Positions 1 to 8,933 of a DNA stretch of 47,274 bases are shown piece after piece. Numbering within the stretch: position 1 is the stretch's first letter; every line of letters begins with the position of its first letter. The stretch lies in NCBI GenBank assembly GCA_019421015.1, contig JAHZGC010000031.1:1-47274 (forward strand). Direction: 5' to 3'. The notes below the pieces were generated by a model. The model was not told the DNA's origin, made no database searches, and was given only the letters and a program-made list of their open reading frames with translations. Position numbers and translations under genes: made by a program. This DNA is from Coriobacteriaceae bacterium (GTDB taxonomy: Bacteria; Actinomycetota; Coriobacteriia; Coriobacteriales; UMGS124).

Positions 1-757
1 TGTTCTCGTAGCCGCCGCAGGCAAGCACGACGCCCTTGCCGGCGCCGATGCGCTCTTCGGTGCCGTTGTTGTTCACCACGGCGCCGATGACCTTGCCGTC
101 GGCGTCTACGATCACGTTGGTGAGCGCACAGTCGTAGTCGATCTCGACGTTGTCGCGGGCCTGGGCGGCCAGGGCGAAGCCGCGCCACACGCCGCCGTTC
201 TCAAAGGTACCGCCAGCCTGACGCACGTGGCCCGAGCAGCCGATGAAGTTGGAGCCAGCGAGGTCCGGGAACTCGGTCACGAGCTTGCCCCAGGAGAGGG
301 GGCCGCCCGAGACGTAGCCGATCTCGTAGCCCACGGGGCTCACGGTACCCTGGATCCAGTCGACCTGGCTGGCGAACTCGTTGCACATCCAGTCGAGGTA
401 CTCCTCGGGGATGGGGTTGGGCTCGAAGCAGGCGGCCACGTAGGTCTTGAACGTGTCGAGGTCATCAGGCGACGGAACGATGACCGTCTGACCGGAGGCG
501 ATGGAGTTGCCACCGGCCTGGGCCTCGTCCATCTTCTCGATCACAAGGATCTTGGCGTCGGGGTCGATGTCGTTGGCCTCGAGGGCGGCAGCGGCACCGG
601 CCAGGCCGAAGCCCACGACGAGAAAGTCGCAGACGCGGTCGAACTGAGGGTCTTCTCCCTCAGCCAGCGCCACGGGGGCGATGGCGGCAAAGCCGGTGGC
701 GGCGGCGCCCAGGGCAGCCCCCTTGATCATGTCCCTGCGAGAGCAGATTGCCGACAT
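1..757 (-). CDS. Tat-exported FAD-dependent flavoprotein reductase, N-terminal part
   Basis: The visible ~252 residues begin with a twin-arginine signal peptide (SRRDMIK, then an Ala-rich hydrophobic stretch ending near ALAEG). A Rossmann FAD-binding segment follows (DFLVVGFGLAGAAAALEA, with an acidic strand end ILVIEK and then AGGNS). This is the layout of FAD_binding_2 / fumarate-reductase-like flavoproteins that work outside the membrane in Coriobacteriia, usually fed electrons by cytochromes or quinol oxidoreductases. The ATG at 757 is supported by AAAGGAGGA upstream. The rest of the gene, including any catalytic arginine, lies beyond position 1, so the electron acceptor cannot be inferred. 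It shares only family-level similarity with the second flavoprotein at 10919-12769. Confidence 0.88.
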   Translation of the reverse strand, partial: MSAICSRRDMIKGAALGAAATGFAAIAPVALAEGEDPQFDRVCDFLVVGFGLAGAAAALEANDIDPDAKILVIEKMDEAQAGGNSIASGQTVIVPSPDDLDTFKTYVAACFEPNPIPEEYLDWMCNEFASQVDWIQGTVSPVGYEIGYVSGGPLSWGKLVTEFPDLAGSNFIGCSGHVRQAGGTFENGGVWRGFALAAQARDNVEIDYDCALTNVIVDADGKVIGAVVNNNGTEERIGAGKGVVLACGGYEN

Positions 758-935
758 GGATTTTCCTCCTTTTGTGTGAGACGCGCTCCCCTTATTGGCG
801 CGTCTAAGACGAGGCGGCGCGAGGCGTGCCGGATACGCTGGGTCACTCGGTCGCGACCCCTGTGCGTTCGGTTCCCCGCGGCGCAAAATCCATGATGGCT
901 TGGGGCTGCCAATAACGGCAGATACGTTTTTGGGG

Positions 936-964
936 GTAGCAAAAGCGCAGTTCAAAGATGTCAA
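936..964 (-). promoter_or_regulatory. candidate promoter for the flavoprotein gene, within the 758-1071 gene-free gap
   Basis: On the minus strand a perfect TTGACA (959-964) is followed after 17 bp by TGCTAC (936-941), a weak -10. If used, it gives a 5' leader of about 170 nt before the ATG at 757. The rest of the 314-bp gap shows no convincing gene; the short ORFs there lack ribosome binding sites and family resemblance. Confidence 0.35.
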
Positions 965-1071
965 GAGACGAAATGGGGATACGCTTTGCAGGGGCGCAGC
1001 GCATAGAGGGGGTACATTTTCGGGAGGAGTCGACGGTCCGTAAGAGACGCGCAGACCCGCGCACACGGCGC

Positions 1072-2565
1072 TTACTTCAGCAGCATCTTTACCACCCGCA
1101 GCTTTTCGGGCGTGTAGGGCTGGTAGCGGAAGGGCAGGTCAAGCCGCGTCCCTTTCTTGAGGATGCTCTTTTCGTGGCTGAAGGTCTTAAAGCTGTAGCG
1201 GCCGTGGTACGCGCCGATGCCGCTCGCCCCCACTCCGCCAAATCCCATACGGCTCGTAGCCAGGTGCACCACGGTGTCGTTGATACAGCCGCCACCGAAG
1301 GGGACCGTCCGCACGAAGCGCATCTGGGTATCGGGATCGTCCGAGAACACATAGCCGGCCAGCGGCTTGTCGCGGTCCTTGATGAACGTCTCGGCCTCCT
1401 CGATCGAGCCGTAGGTGAGGATAGGCAATACTGGCCCAAAGATCTCTTGGCCCATGGCGGCGTCGTCGGCCGTGCAGCCGAACATGACGGTGGGTTCGAT
1501 CTGAAGGGTCTCCTCTTTGCCCCGGCCGCCATAGACCACCTTAGACGGATCGATGAGCCCCTTGATGCGGTGCCAGTGGCGGTCGCTCACGATATGGCCC
1601 CAGTTGGGGTTTTCGAAGGCGTCGGCCCCGTACATCGAGACGATATGGCTCACCAGAGACCCGACGAACCCATCGGCAACCTTTTCGTCAACCAGCACAT
1701 AGTCGGGGGCGACGCAGGTCTGGCCGCAGTTGAGGAACTTGCCAAAGGCCACGCGGGCGCCGGCGCGGTCGAGGTCGGCGTCGGCGGCCACCACGCAAGG
1801 GCTCTTGCCGCCGAGCTCGAGGCTCACGGGGACCGGCCATTGGGCGGCCGCCTTCATGACGATGCGCCCGACCCCCACCGAGCCGGTGTAGAAGATGTAG
1901 TCGAAGTGGCGCGCCAAAAGGGCGCTGTTTTGGAGGTGGCCGCCTTTGACCACGTCGACATAGCCGGGCTCAAAGACCGCCTGCAGCAGCTCCTCCATGG
2001 CGTCGGCCGTGTGGGGGGCGTAGTCGCTCGTCTTAAGCACGCAGGTGTTGCCGGCAGCGACGGCTCCCACTAGGGGTTCGATGGCAAGCATGAACGGGTA
2101 GTTCCACGTGGCCATCACGAGCACGCACCCATAGGGCTCGCACAGCGTGAAGTACTGCGAGTGGAAGTTGGCGAGGTCGGCAGGAACGCGATGGGGCTTG
2201 GCCCACGAGCGCACATGGCGTATCTGGTAATCGATCTCGGCCAATACCAGGCCGATCTCCGAGAGGTAGCTCTCGTAGGCGGACTTGCCCAGGTCGGCCT
2301 TCATGGCGGCCTCAATCTTAAGCTCGCGTTCGACTATAGCCTTATGCAAACGTTTAAGCGCATCGATCCTAACGTCTACATCGAGGGTTCGCTCCGTGGC
2401 AAAGAACGCCTTCTGGCGCTCATACACCGCCTGGACGGCTTGATCGATGTCTTCGGGAACCGTGAACGACGAATCGACGGTTGCCGTTCCCTGGCTCACC
2501 CCGGTAACCGAGACAGCGGCATGCTGGGGAACACTGATGGACGGCTGGGCCATGGGCTGGGTCAT
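1072..2565 (-). CDS. NAD(P)-dependent aldehyde dehydrogenase (class-3-like)
   Basis: The 497-residue protein has the ALDH superfamily signature throughout. Asn155 lies in WNYPF, the nucleotide-site loop is YTGSVGVG (226-233), the general base is Glu250 in LELGGKS, and the nucleophile is Cys284 in NCGQTC. Length and the C-terminal hydrophobic/basic tail fit the class-3 / fatty-aldehyde-type branch, which oxidises aldehydes to acids. The ATG at 2565 has AGGGGG upstream. An in-frame GTG at 2622 also has an AGGGGG and would add 19 residues of low-complexity sequence, so the shorter form is preferred. It is divergent from mtnN. The physiological aldehyde cannot be told from sequence. Confidence 0.93.
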   Translation of the reverse strand: MTQPMAQPSISVPQHAAVSVTGVSQGTATVDSSFTVPEDIDQAVQAVYERQKAFFATERTLDVDVRIDALKRLHKAIVERELKIEAAMKADLGKSAYESYLSEIGLVLAEIDYQIRHVRSWAKPHRVPADLANFHSQYFTLCEPYGCVLVMATWNYPFMLAIEPLVGAVAAGNTCVLKTSDYAPHTADAMEELLQAVFEPGYVDVVKGGHLQNSALLARHFDYIFYTGSVGVGRIVMKAAAQWPVPVSLELGGKSPCVVAADADLDRAGARVAFGKFLNCGQTCVAPDYVLVDEKVADGFVGSLVSHIVSMYGADAFENPNWGHIVSDRHWHRIKGLIDPSKVVYGGRGKEETLQIEPTVMFGCTADDAAMGQEIFGPVLPILTYGSIEEAETFIKDRDKPLAGYVFSDDPDTQMRFVRTVPFGGGCINDTVVHLATSRMGFGGVGASGIGAYHGRYSFKTFSHEKSILKKGTRLDLPFRYQPYTPEKLRVVKMLLK

Positions 2566-2791
2566 GGTAATGCGCCCCCTTATCTTGGGGATGGCGGGAG
2601 TCCGGCCTGTACGCGGTTGCACGAGCCCCCTTCTCTGATGGCCTCATAGATACCCAGGTAGGACGGCTGCAAGCAACGCGCCTACTTTTTCACGGGCAAT
2701 TCTCCCCGTGGGGATACGGTGCAAAAACCAAACATCTGTATGATTGGCTATACAATGCTCCCATTACGAGCCCAACCCGAAAGGCACGCCC

Positions 2792-3496
2792 ATGAACCCA
2801 GTCGTCGGCATCATCGGCGCCATGGAGGTCGAGGTCGACCTCCTGCGCTCCCACCTCACCGAACGCAAGACCTTTGAGCGGGCGGCCATGACGTTCGACC
2901 GCGGTCTGATGGGCGAGACCACCACGGTAGTAGCCCGCTGCGGCGTCGGGAAGGTCAACGCCGCGATGTGCGTGCAGGCCATGGCTGACCTCTTCGGCGT
3001 AACCCACATAGTGAACACCGGGGTGGCAGGTTCCCTGGACGCCGCCATCGACATCGGCGACCTCGTTGTCTCGACGGATGCGCTGCAACACGACATGGAC
3101 GTGACCGCCCTCGGCTACGAGCCGGGCCAGGTGCCGGGCCTTGAGACCCGCGCCTTCGCCGCCGACGAGGGGCTGCGCCGGGGGGTGCTCCAAGCCTGCG
3201 CCGTGGCGGCTCCCGAGGTCGCCGTCTACGACGGGCGCGTTGCGTCAGGCGACCGCTTTGTGGCCGACGCTCAGGTCAAACAGGCCATCGCCACCTCCTT
3301 CGGAGCCCGTTGCTGCGAGATGGAGGGGGCAGCCATCGCCCAGGCCTGCTGGCTCAACGGCATCCCCTTCGCAATCGTGCGCGCCATCTCCGACAAAGCC
3401 GACGGCAGCGATGCCCTGGACTACCCGACCTTCGAGGCCCAGGCCGCCCGTCGCTGCGCCGCCATCGTGGAGCGGCTCTTGCGCGACTGGAAGTAG
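2792..3496 (+). CDS. mtnN: 5'-methylthioadenosine/S-adenosylhomocysteine nucleosidase
   Basis: The 234-residue protein matches the MTA/SAH nucleosidase (Pfs) family in length and motifs: GIIGAMEVEV with Glu12, the glycine-rich VNTGVAGSL, EMEGAAIAQ with Glu178, and RAISDKAD with catalytic Asp201. It hydrolyses the glycosidic bond of methylthioadenosine and S-adenosylhomocysteine in the cytosol, releasing adenine for methionine and methyl-cycle salvage. The ATG at 2792 follows GAAAGG; an upstream in-frame start at 2744 would add unrelated residues. The ABC transporter gene starts 26 bp downstream on the same strand, so the two may be cotranscribed. A TACAAT at about 2751 is a possible -10. Confidence 0.95.
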   Translation: MNPVVGIIGAMEVEVDLLRSHLTERKTFERAAMTFDRGLMGETTTVVARCGVGKVNAAMCVQAMADLFGVTHIVNTGVAGSLDAAIDIGDLVVSTDALQHDMDVTALGYEPGQVPGLETRAFAADEGLRRGVLQACAVAAPEVAVYDGRVASGDRFVADAQVKQAIATSFGARCCEMEGAAIAQACWLNGIPFAIVRAISDKADGSDALDYPTFEAQAARRCAAIVERLLRDWK

Positions 3497-3522
3497 CCGA
3501 GGGCCGAAGGGAGGTACGCCCC

Positions 3523-6162
3523 GTGCTCTGCATACGCAACGTCACGAAGCAATACCGCGGCGGAGAGGTCGAGCAGACCGCTCTTGACCACGTGACCCTG
3601 AACCTGCGGGACAGCGAGTTCGTCTCGGTGCTGGGGCCGAGCGGGTCGGGCAAGACCACGCTGCTCAACGTCCTAGGCGGCCTCGACCGCTACGACGAGG
3701 GCGATATGCTCGTGGACGGCACCTCGACCAAGGGGTTCTCTGAGCGCGACTGGGACACCTACCGCAACCACAGCGTGGGGTTTGTGTTCCAGAGCTACAA
3801 CCTCATCCCCCATCAGAGCGTCCTGGAAAACGTGGCGCTGGCCCTGACCATCGCGGGAGCCGGACCGACCGAGCGCCGGGAACGGGCCACGCGCGCCCTC
3901 CAAGAGGTCGGGCTGGGAGAGCAGCTTCACAAACTGCCCAACCAGCTCTCCGGCGGCCAGATGCAGCGAGTTGCCGTCGCGCGCGCCCTGGTAAACGACC
4001 CGCGCATCCTGCTGGCCGACGAGCCCACAGGGGCCCTTGACACCGAGACGAGCCTCCAGGTCATGGAGTTGCTCAAAGAGGTCTCGCGCAACCGGCTCGT
4101 GGTGATGGTCACCCACAACCCCGAGCTCGCCGAGCGTTACTCGACGCGCATCGTGAACCTACGCGACGGCCGCATCGTCGGCGACACCGACCCCTTCGAG
4201 CCGACGGAGAAGCCCTCGGATCCGAGAGGGCTTCCCTCGAGCCGCAAATCGTCGATGGGTTTTTCCACAGCTCTGGGCCTGAGCTTCGACAACCTGCGCA
4301 CCAAGAAGGGCCGCACCCTGCTCACGGCCTTTGCCGGGTCCATCGGCATCATCGGCATTGCCCTCATCCTCGCGCTTTCGAACGGCGTGCGCACCTACAT
4401 AGATGACATGCAGCGCGACACCATGGTCTCCTATCCCTTGGTCATCAACGCTCAGGAGATGGACGTGTCAGCTCTTATGGACACAGCCATGGGCGCGCAG
4501 GGCTCCCAGCACGGCACGCCTGCCGAGCCAGGCATGCTCGACGTCGACTTCGGGGAGCTTGAGCCAGCCGCAACGGCCGAAAGCAACCTCAAGACAAACA
4601 ACCTCACCGCCTTCAAGGCCTATCTCGACGACCCCGCAAGCGCGATCCGCTCCTACGTGGGGGCCACCGGCGTTGTTTACGACTACGACACGAGCTTCTC
4701 GGTCTACACCCGCAACGAGAACGGAGACGTCGTCGACACAAATGCCGACCCCAGCACGGTCCTCGACCCCCTCTCCTCCCTGCCTCTGCCGCTGCCGTCC
4801 AGGCGCGGGTACGGCCCCTCGGAGCTTTTGTCCGCGCTCACCTCGTCGACGCAGCAGGCCCATCCCTACAACTTCGCCGAGATCATGAAGGGGGCCGACG
4901 GAGAAGTCGTGAGCCCCCTTGTCAAGGAAGGTTACGAGGTCCTCGACGGGAGATGGCCCGAAACAGCCGACGAGGCGGTCCTGGCGGTGAACTCTGACGG
5001 GTCCCTCCCGGTCTCCACGCTCTACCAGCTCGGGCTGATAACGGCACAAGAGTACCGGGACGCCGCGGCGCTCGTCGAACAGGGAGGGGCGCCCGACCTT
5101 GACATCTCCTACGCAAGCCTGCTCGGCCACAGGTTCTTCGCGCTGCCGGCGGCCCTCGCCTATCAAAAGGAGGCCGACGGGCTGTTCGTCCCCATCGGCG
5201 ACGACCCTGTGGGCCTTGCCGAACTCCTGGACGAGGCGTTGGGCCTCACGATTGTGGGCGTGGTGCGGCCAACCCCCGACGCCAGCGTGTACATCGGGGG
5301 CGCCGTGGGCTACACCGCGCTTCTGACCGACGAGCTGATTCGAGCGACCGACGAGAGCCCCATCGTGCGGGCCCAGGAGGCGGACCCCACCGTGAACGTG
5401 CTTACCGGCCTGCCGTTCGAGGGCGTCGCCGACCAACAAAAGGCCGAGGCTGCCCGAGACGCCCTGGGGTTGGGGGCCATGGCCTCTTTCCTTGCGGGCC
5501 TTGGCGACGACGACCTGGCCGTGCTCTACGACGAATACCTCGGCACCGGCTCCTACGAAGAGAACCTGCGCGCCTTTGGCAAGGTCGACCGGGACGCCCC
5601 CTCGTCCATCCGCATCTATACCGACAGCTTCGAAGACAAAGATGGCGTCACCCGCTGCATCGCCGAGTACAACGAGGCGGCCTCCCCCACCGACCACATC
5701 ACCTATACCGACTACGTGGGGCTTTTGACCGGTTCGCTCACCTCGATGGTCAACGCAGTCTCGGCCGTGCTCATTGCCTTCGTGGCGGTTTCGCTTCTGG
5801 TCTCCTGCATCATGATCGGGGTCATCACCCACATCTCCGTGCTCGAGCGCACCAAGGAGATCGGCATCCTACGCGCCCTCGGTGCATCCCGGCACAACAT
5901 CTCGCAGGTCTTCAACGCGGAGACGGTAATCGTGGGCCTGCTGGCAGGGCTTCTGGGGATAGGCCTGTCGCTTTTGCTCACCGTGCCCATCAACGCCGTT
6001 TCTCAAATGTTCCTCGAAGCCGACGGGTTTGCGGCCTCGCTGCCTCCCACGGCCTCGATCGTCCTCGTGGCCATCAGCGTGGCCATTACGGTAGCAGGAG
6101 GCCTGATTCCCGCACGCAAGGCCGCCAAGAAAGACCCCGTGGCCGCGCTGCGCTCCGAATAG
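3523..6162 (+). CDS. MacB/FtsX-type ABC transporter, ATPase and permease in one chain
   Basis: The 879-residue product starts with a complete ABC ATPase of the LolD/MacB type: Walker A GPSGSGKTT (38-46), signature LSGGQ (142-146), and Walker B RILLADEPTG (161-170). A first membrane segment follows near residue 265 (LLTAFAGSIGIIGIALILAL), then a large extracytoplasmic domain of roughly 450 residues. Three FtsX-type membrane segments close the protein, with the family motif ERTKEIGILRALGAS and a terminal ARKAAKKDPVAALRSE. Such proteins act as mechanotransmitters or exporters of peptides or lipids rather than importers. The GTG at 3523 has GGGAGG upstream. Longer in-frame starts would lie inside mtnN. 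The fusion order matches MacB, but the large outer domain is more like Gram-positive FtsX-like exporters. Substrate unknown. Confidence 0.9.
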   Translation: MLCIRNVTKQYRGGEVEQTALDHVTLNLRDSEFVSVLGPSGSGKTTLLNVLGGLDRYDEGDMLVDGTSTKGFSERDWDTYRNHSVGFVFQSYNLIPHQSVLENVALALTIAGAGPTERRERATRALQEVGLGEQLHKLPNQLSGGQMQRVAVARALVNDPRILLADEPTGALDTETSLQVMELLKEVSRNRLVVMVTHNPELAERYSTRIVNLRDGRIVGDTDPFEPTEKPSDPRGLPSSRKSSMGFSTALGLSFDNLRTKKGRTLLTAFAGSIGIIGIALILALSNGVRTYIDDMQRDTMVSYPLVINAQEMDVSALMDTAMGAQGSQHGTPAEPGMLDVDFGELEPAATAESNLKTNNLTAFKAYLDDPASAIRSYVGATGVVYDYDTSFSVYTRNENGDVVDTNADPSTVLDPLSSLPLPLPSRRGYGPSELLSALTSSTQQAHPYNFAEIMKGADGEVVSPLVKEGYEVLDGRWPETADEAVLAVNSDGSLPVSTLYQLGLITAQEYRDAAALVEQGGAPDLDISYASLLGHRFFALPAALAYQKEADGLFVPIGDDPVGLAELLDEALGLTIVGVVRPTPDASVYIGGAVGYTALLTDELIRATDESPIVRAQEADPTVNVLTGLPFEGVADQQKAEAARDALGLGAMASFLAGLGDDDLAVLYDEYLGTGSYEENLRAFGKVDRDAPSSIRIYTDSFEDKDGVTRCIAEYNEAASPTDHITYTDYVGLLTGSLTSMVNAVSAVLIAFVAVSLLVSCIMIGVITHISVLERTKEIGILRALGASRHNISQVFNAETVIVGLLAGLLGIGLSLLLTVPINAVSQMFLEADGFAASLPPTASIVLVAISVAITVAGGLIPARKAAKKDPVAALRSE

Positions 6163-6174
6163 CGTCGCCGGGGT

Positions 6175-6216
6175 GGGCAAGGCCGTGTGAACCCGGTGTG
6201 GGACACGGCCTTGCCC
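6175..6216 (+). terminator. stem-loop terminator after the ABC transporter
   Basis: A perfect 14-bp inverted repeat, GGGCAAGGCCGTGT (6175-6188) and ACACGGCCTTGCCC (6203-6216), encloses a 14-nt loop, 12 bp after the stop codon. The T-run is poor, so it may act weakly or together with Rho. Confidence 0.7.
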
Positions 6217-6317
6217 GGTTGCATCTTGAGCGGCTTGCCGCACAATAGTAACCTCGAACTGGGAGCACGCCCGTGCACGCCGATCGGGCCGCTCCCCTTC
6301 CCGCAAAGGAGCCGTCT

Positions 6318-7280
6318 GTGAACCTTGCCCAGGCAATCGAACACGCCAACGCCCTCTCGTTGCCGGGCTTCTTTAGCGACGACGCCACCTTGGTGGCGGA
6401 GCGCGAGAAGAACGAAGAGGCCATCGGCCTGCTCACCGACGCGTGGATGAACGCCCCGCTCGGCAACGAGCCGTTCCCGTTCGACCTGGTCCGCGAGCTT
6501 GCCGACCGCAACCGCGAGACGTGTGACGAGTATGGAGCCGAGCGCCTGCGCGACGCCCAGGGAACCGGCCTTGCCCGCAAGCTCTCCGACAACGACCTGG
6601 TCCGAGGCGTGGCCGCCATGCAGCACCGCAAGCCGTCGGAGGTGGAGCGCGACGCCGGCCCCGGCCTCAAGGACCTCAACATCGCCTATGTCAACGCCCC
6701 CGTCTCGGGCACCGTGGTGGGCATCGACATCGAGACGACCGATCGCTTTCCCAACAGAGGCTACATCGTGAACGTGGGCCTGCAGGTGGCCGAGCTCACC
6801 CCAAAGGGCACCTGCGACGAAGGCTATGTGGCCTATTGCGGCATACCCGAGGAATACGCCGAGAAAGGCGTGCCCCTGGCCGACATCCACCACATCTCCT
6901 GGGACGACCTGAGGGGAAAGAAGCCCTTCAGGCGCAACGCCCAACTCCAGAAGGCAATCTTGGCAGCCCTCACGAGCTACCCCTACATGGCCCATAACGC
7001 CGCCTTTGAGGACTCTTGGTTCATGCTGCACCTCAACGGCTACGCCGAGGCCCGCAAAGCCGGGCGCGTCATCCCCATCGACACGCGCGATATATGCCGC
7101 CGCCTCGACCCCGAGGTAAAGGTGCTCCCCCACGAAGCGCGCCCTGCAACCTTGGAAAACTGGGCGCGCCGCCGCGGCACCCTCAAACCCAACGAGAAGG
7201 AGCGCCATCTCGGCCTCGACGACGTGGACCTCATGCTGCGCACGGTGCAGGCGGAGTTCTCCGAGCGAAACATGTTTTAA
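6318..7280 (+). CDS. DEDD-family 3'-5' exonuclease
   Basis: The 320-residue protein carries a DnaQ-like exonuclease domain in its C-terminal two thirds. Exo I is GIDIETT (Asp137, Glu139), Exo II is the HNAAFED block (Asp232), and Exo III is HLGLDDVDL (His297 with Asp301/302). These acidic residues bind the two metal ions that hydrolyse nucleic acid from 3' ends. The first ~130 residues have no recognised domain and are charged and helical. The GTG at 6318 follows AAAGGAG at good spacing; an earlier GTG at 6273 lacks one. The gene converges on thpR and shares its last bases. It could act in DNA repair or RNA processing. Confidence 0.82.
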   Translation: MNLAQAIEHANALSLPGFFSDDATLVAEREKNEEAIGLLTDAWMNAPLGNEPFPFDLVRELADRNRETCDEYGAERLRDAQGTGLARKLSDNDLVRGVAAMQHRKPSEVERDAGPGLKDLNIAYVNAPVSGTVVGIDIETTDRFPNRGYIVNVGLQVAELTPKGTCDEGYVAYCGIPEEYAEKGVPLADIHHISWDDLRGKKPFRRNAQLQKAILAALTSYPYMAHNAAFEDSWFMLHLNGYAEARKAGRVIPIDTRDICRRLDPEVKVLPHEARPATLENWARRRGTLKPNEKERHLGLDDVDLMLRTVQAEFSERNMF

Positions 7281-7816
7281 CAGGAACGCTCCCCCAACTC
7301 CACCGTGACCAGCGGCTTGTAGCTTGCACCATCCGAGCTCAGGGTGCTCTTGAACAGCGTGACGCGCTCGGCGGTGTCGGGCATCGGGAACTCGAGCGCC
7401 GGCAGATCCCCCTTGGGGAGACGGGCCCTGCGCGCAAGGGTCACATGGGGCTTGAACGGGTGCCCGTCATACTCAAGCCCGTGGGCCTGGAGACGCTCGC
7501 GCACCACAGCGGCCAACCCGTCGAGCGCCGCTCCCCCGACCACGCCCATCCACAGCGTCGCGTCCGCAGGACGGCCAAACCGACCGAGGCCGTCGCTGGA
7601 GAGCACGACGGGGCCACGCCCCTCGCACGCCTCCTCGAGGGCGGCAACGGCATCGTGGGACTGGGCCTCTCCGATATCGCCCAAAAACGCCAGGGTCACA
7701 TGGTGGTTCTCCCGCGGTACAAAGCGCCCCTCGCAGAGCAGCGAGAGCCTCTCGGCAAGGGCGCCGGTTTCGTAGGCAAAGGCCTCGGGCAGCTCTAAGG
7801 CGATAAAGGCACGCAT
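7277..7816 (-). CDS. thpR: RNA 2',3'-cyclic phosphodiesterase (LigT/ThpR family)
   Basis: The 179-residue protein has the two HxTx motifs of the 2H phosphoesterases, HVTL at residues 39-42 and HVTL at 124-127. It starts with MRAFIALELP, typical of ThpR, and the length is normal for the family. Known members open 2',3'-cyclic phosphates on RNA ends and can seal tRNA halves in vitro. The start codon at 7816 is preceded by GAGGAG. The stop codon overlaps that of the convergent exonuclease at a palindromic TTAA (7277-7280), so transcription of the two genes must interfere unless terminated by other means. Confidence 0.92.
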   Translation of the reverse strand: MRAFIALELPEAFAYETGALAERLSLLCEGRFVPRENHHVTLAFLGDIGEAQSHDAVAALEEACEGRGPVVLSSDGLGRFGRPADATLWMGVVGGAALDGLAAVVRERLQAHGLEYDGHPFKPHVTLARRARLPKGDLPALEFPMPDTAERVTLFKSTLSSDGASYKPLVTVELGERSC

Positions 7817-7970
7817 GGATCAGGCGGCTCCTCTCTGTTCAGCCCTCGACGGGCGCGGAAGTATGCCGTACAAGGTATCACCGATGTCCGGGCGATGCCA
7901 GCACAGCTATACTGGGACCAAACCTGCCGATACGCAGCGGTCAAACGCCGCAAACCCCGAGGAGAGAACC

Positions 7971-8753
7971 GTGAGCGAACCCACCGACTCGCCATGCCCC
8001 AACCGCGCCGTCATCCAGTCCAAAGCCACCGAAGGCAGCGTGATCTGCCCATCCTGCGGGGCCGTAAGCCAGACCGTCATGTGGGAGCTGCTCGAAGCCT
8101 CCTGCAACCCGGAGCGGGCGGCCCAGCTCGCCTCCGGACAGCTGCTCGTGCACGGCTGCCCCCAGTGCGGGACGCTCATCCCCCTGGACTACCCGCTCTT
8201 CTACATAGACCGCGACCGCAAGGTCGCAGCGTACTACCCGGCCGGCCAAGGCGACCTCTCCGCCATCCAAACCCTCTTCACCCAAGCCTCGATGCGCTTC
8301 AGAGACGTCGACCTTCCGAGCCTGCGCAGGCAGGAGTTCGCCCTGCGCGTCGTGCCGCAGCGTCACCAGCTCCCCGAAAAGGTCACCGCCTGGCACATGG
8401 GACTCGACGACGAGCTGCTCGAGGTGTTCAAAGCCAGCCTGCTGCGAGAGCTTCAGGCCCAAAACCCCGACCTGGGCCTCGCAGACCTGCAGCTCGTAGG
8501 CCTCACGGGGGCCGACTCGGTGGCAGACCCCACCGCCAAGCTCGAGTTCGTGCTGTTCAAGCGCAAGGAGGGACCCGATGGGGAGCCCGAGGTGGTTCCC
8601 GCCGATACCCAGGTAACCCTACCGGTCGAGGCCTATCGCCGTCTTGCCCGCTCCCTGGAAGTGTGCGTTCAGATCGACCGTAGGAGGTCCCCCGTCGTCG
8701 ACGCCGCCTGGGCTCAAGAGGTTCTGGCCGCCACGGAGGCAAGAGGACAGTAA
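7971..8753 (+). CDS. CpXC-domain protein
   Basis: The 260-residue product contains an N-terminal zinc-ribbon-like region with CPSCG near residue 24 and CPQCG about 40 residues later, followed by PLDYPLFYIDRDRKVAAYYP. That is the shape of the CpXC domain (two CPxCG knuckles and a beta-rich core). The rest is a mixed helical domain without recognisable catalytic residues. No signal peptide or membrane segment is visible, so it is probably cytoplasmic. The GTG at 7971 has GAGGAGA upstream; upstream in-frame ATGs lack it. CpXC proteins have no firmly assigned function. Confidence 0.72.
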   Translation: MSEPTDSPCPNRAVIQSKATEGSVICPSCGAVSQTVMWELLEASCNPERAAQLASGQLLVHGCPQCGTLIPLDYPLFYIDRDRKVAAYYPAGQGDLSAIQTLFTQASMRFRDVDLPSLRRQEFALRVVPQRHQLPEKVTAWHMGLDDELLEVFKASLLRELQAQNPDLGLADLQLVGLTGADSVADPTAKLEFVLFKRKEGPDGEPEVVPADTQVTLPVEAYRRLARSLEVCVQIDRRRSPVVDAAWAQEVLAATEARGQ

Positions 8754-8933
8754 GACCCGCCCAACCCTACCCCGTGCCGCCCTTGCAGGCTCCCCTGTGG
8801 TCGGTCTCTGTCGAATCGCCCCCCGATGAGTCCCCGGGCACCCGCTGCGGGTACACACACGTCAGGTCGCACCGCGAACCCCGCCATTCGGCGGCCTTTG
8901 CACGCGGTGCCTGCAAGAACAGGAGCGTGCTCC

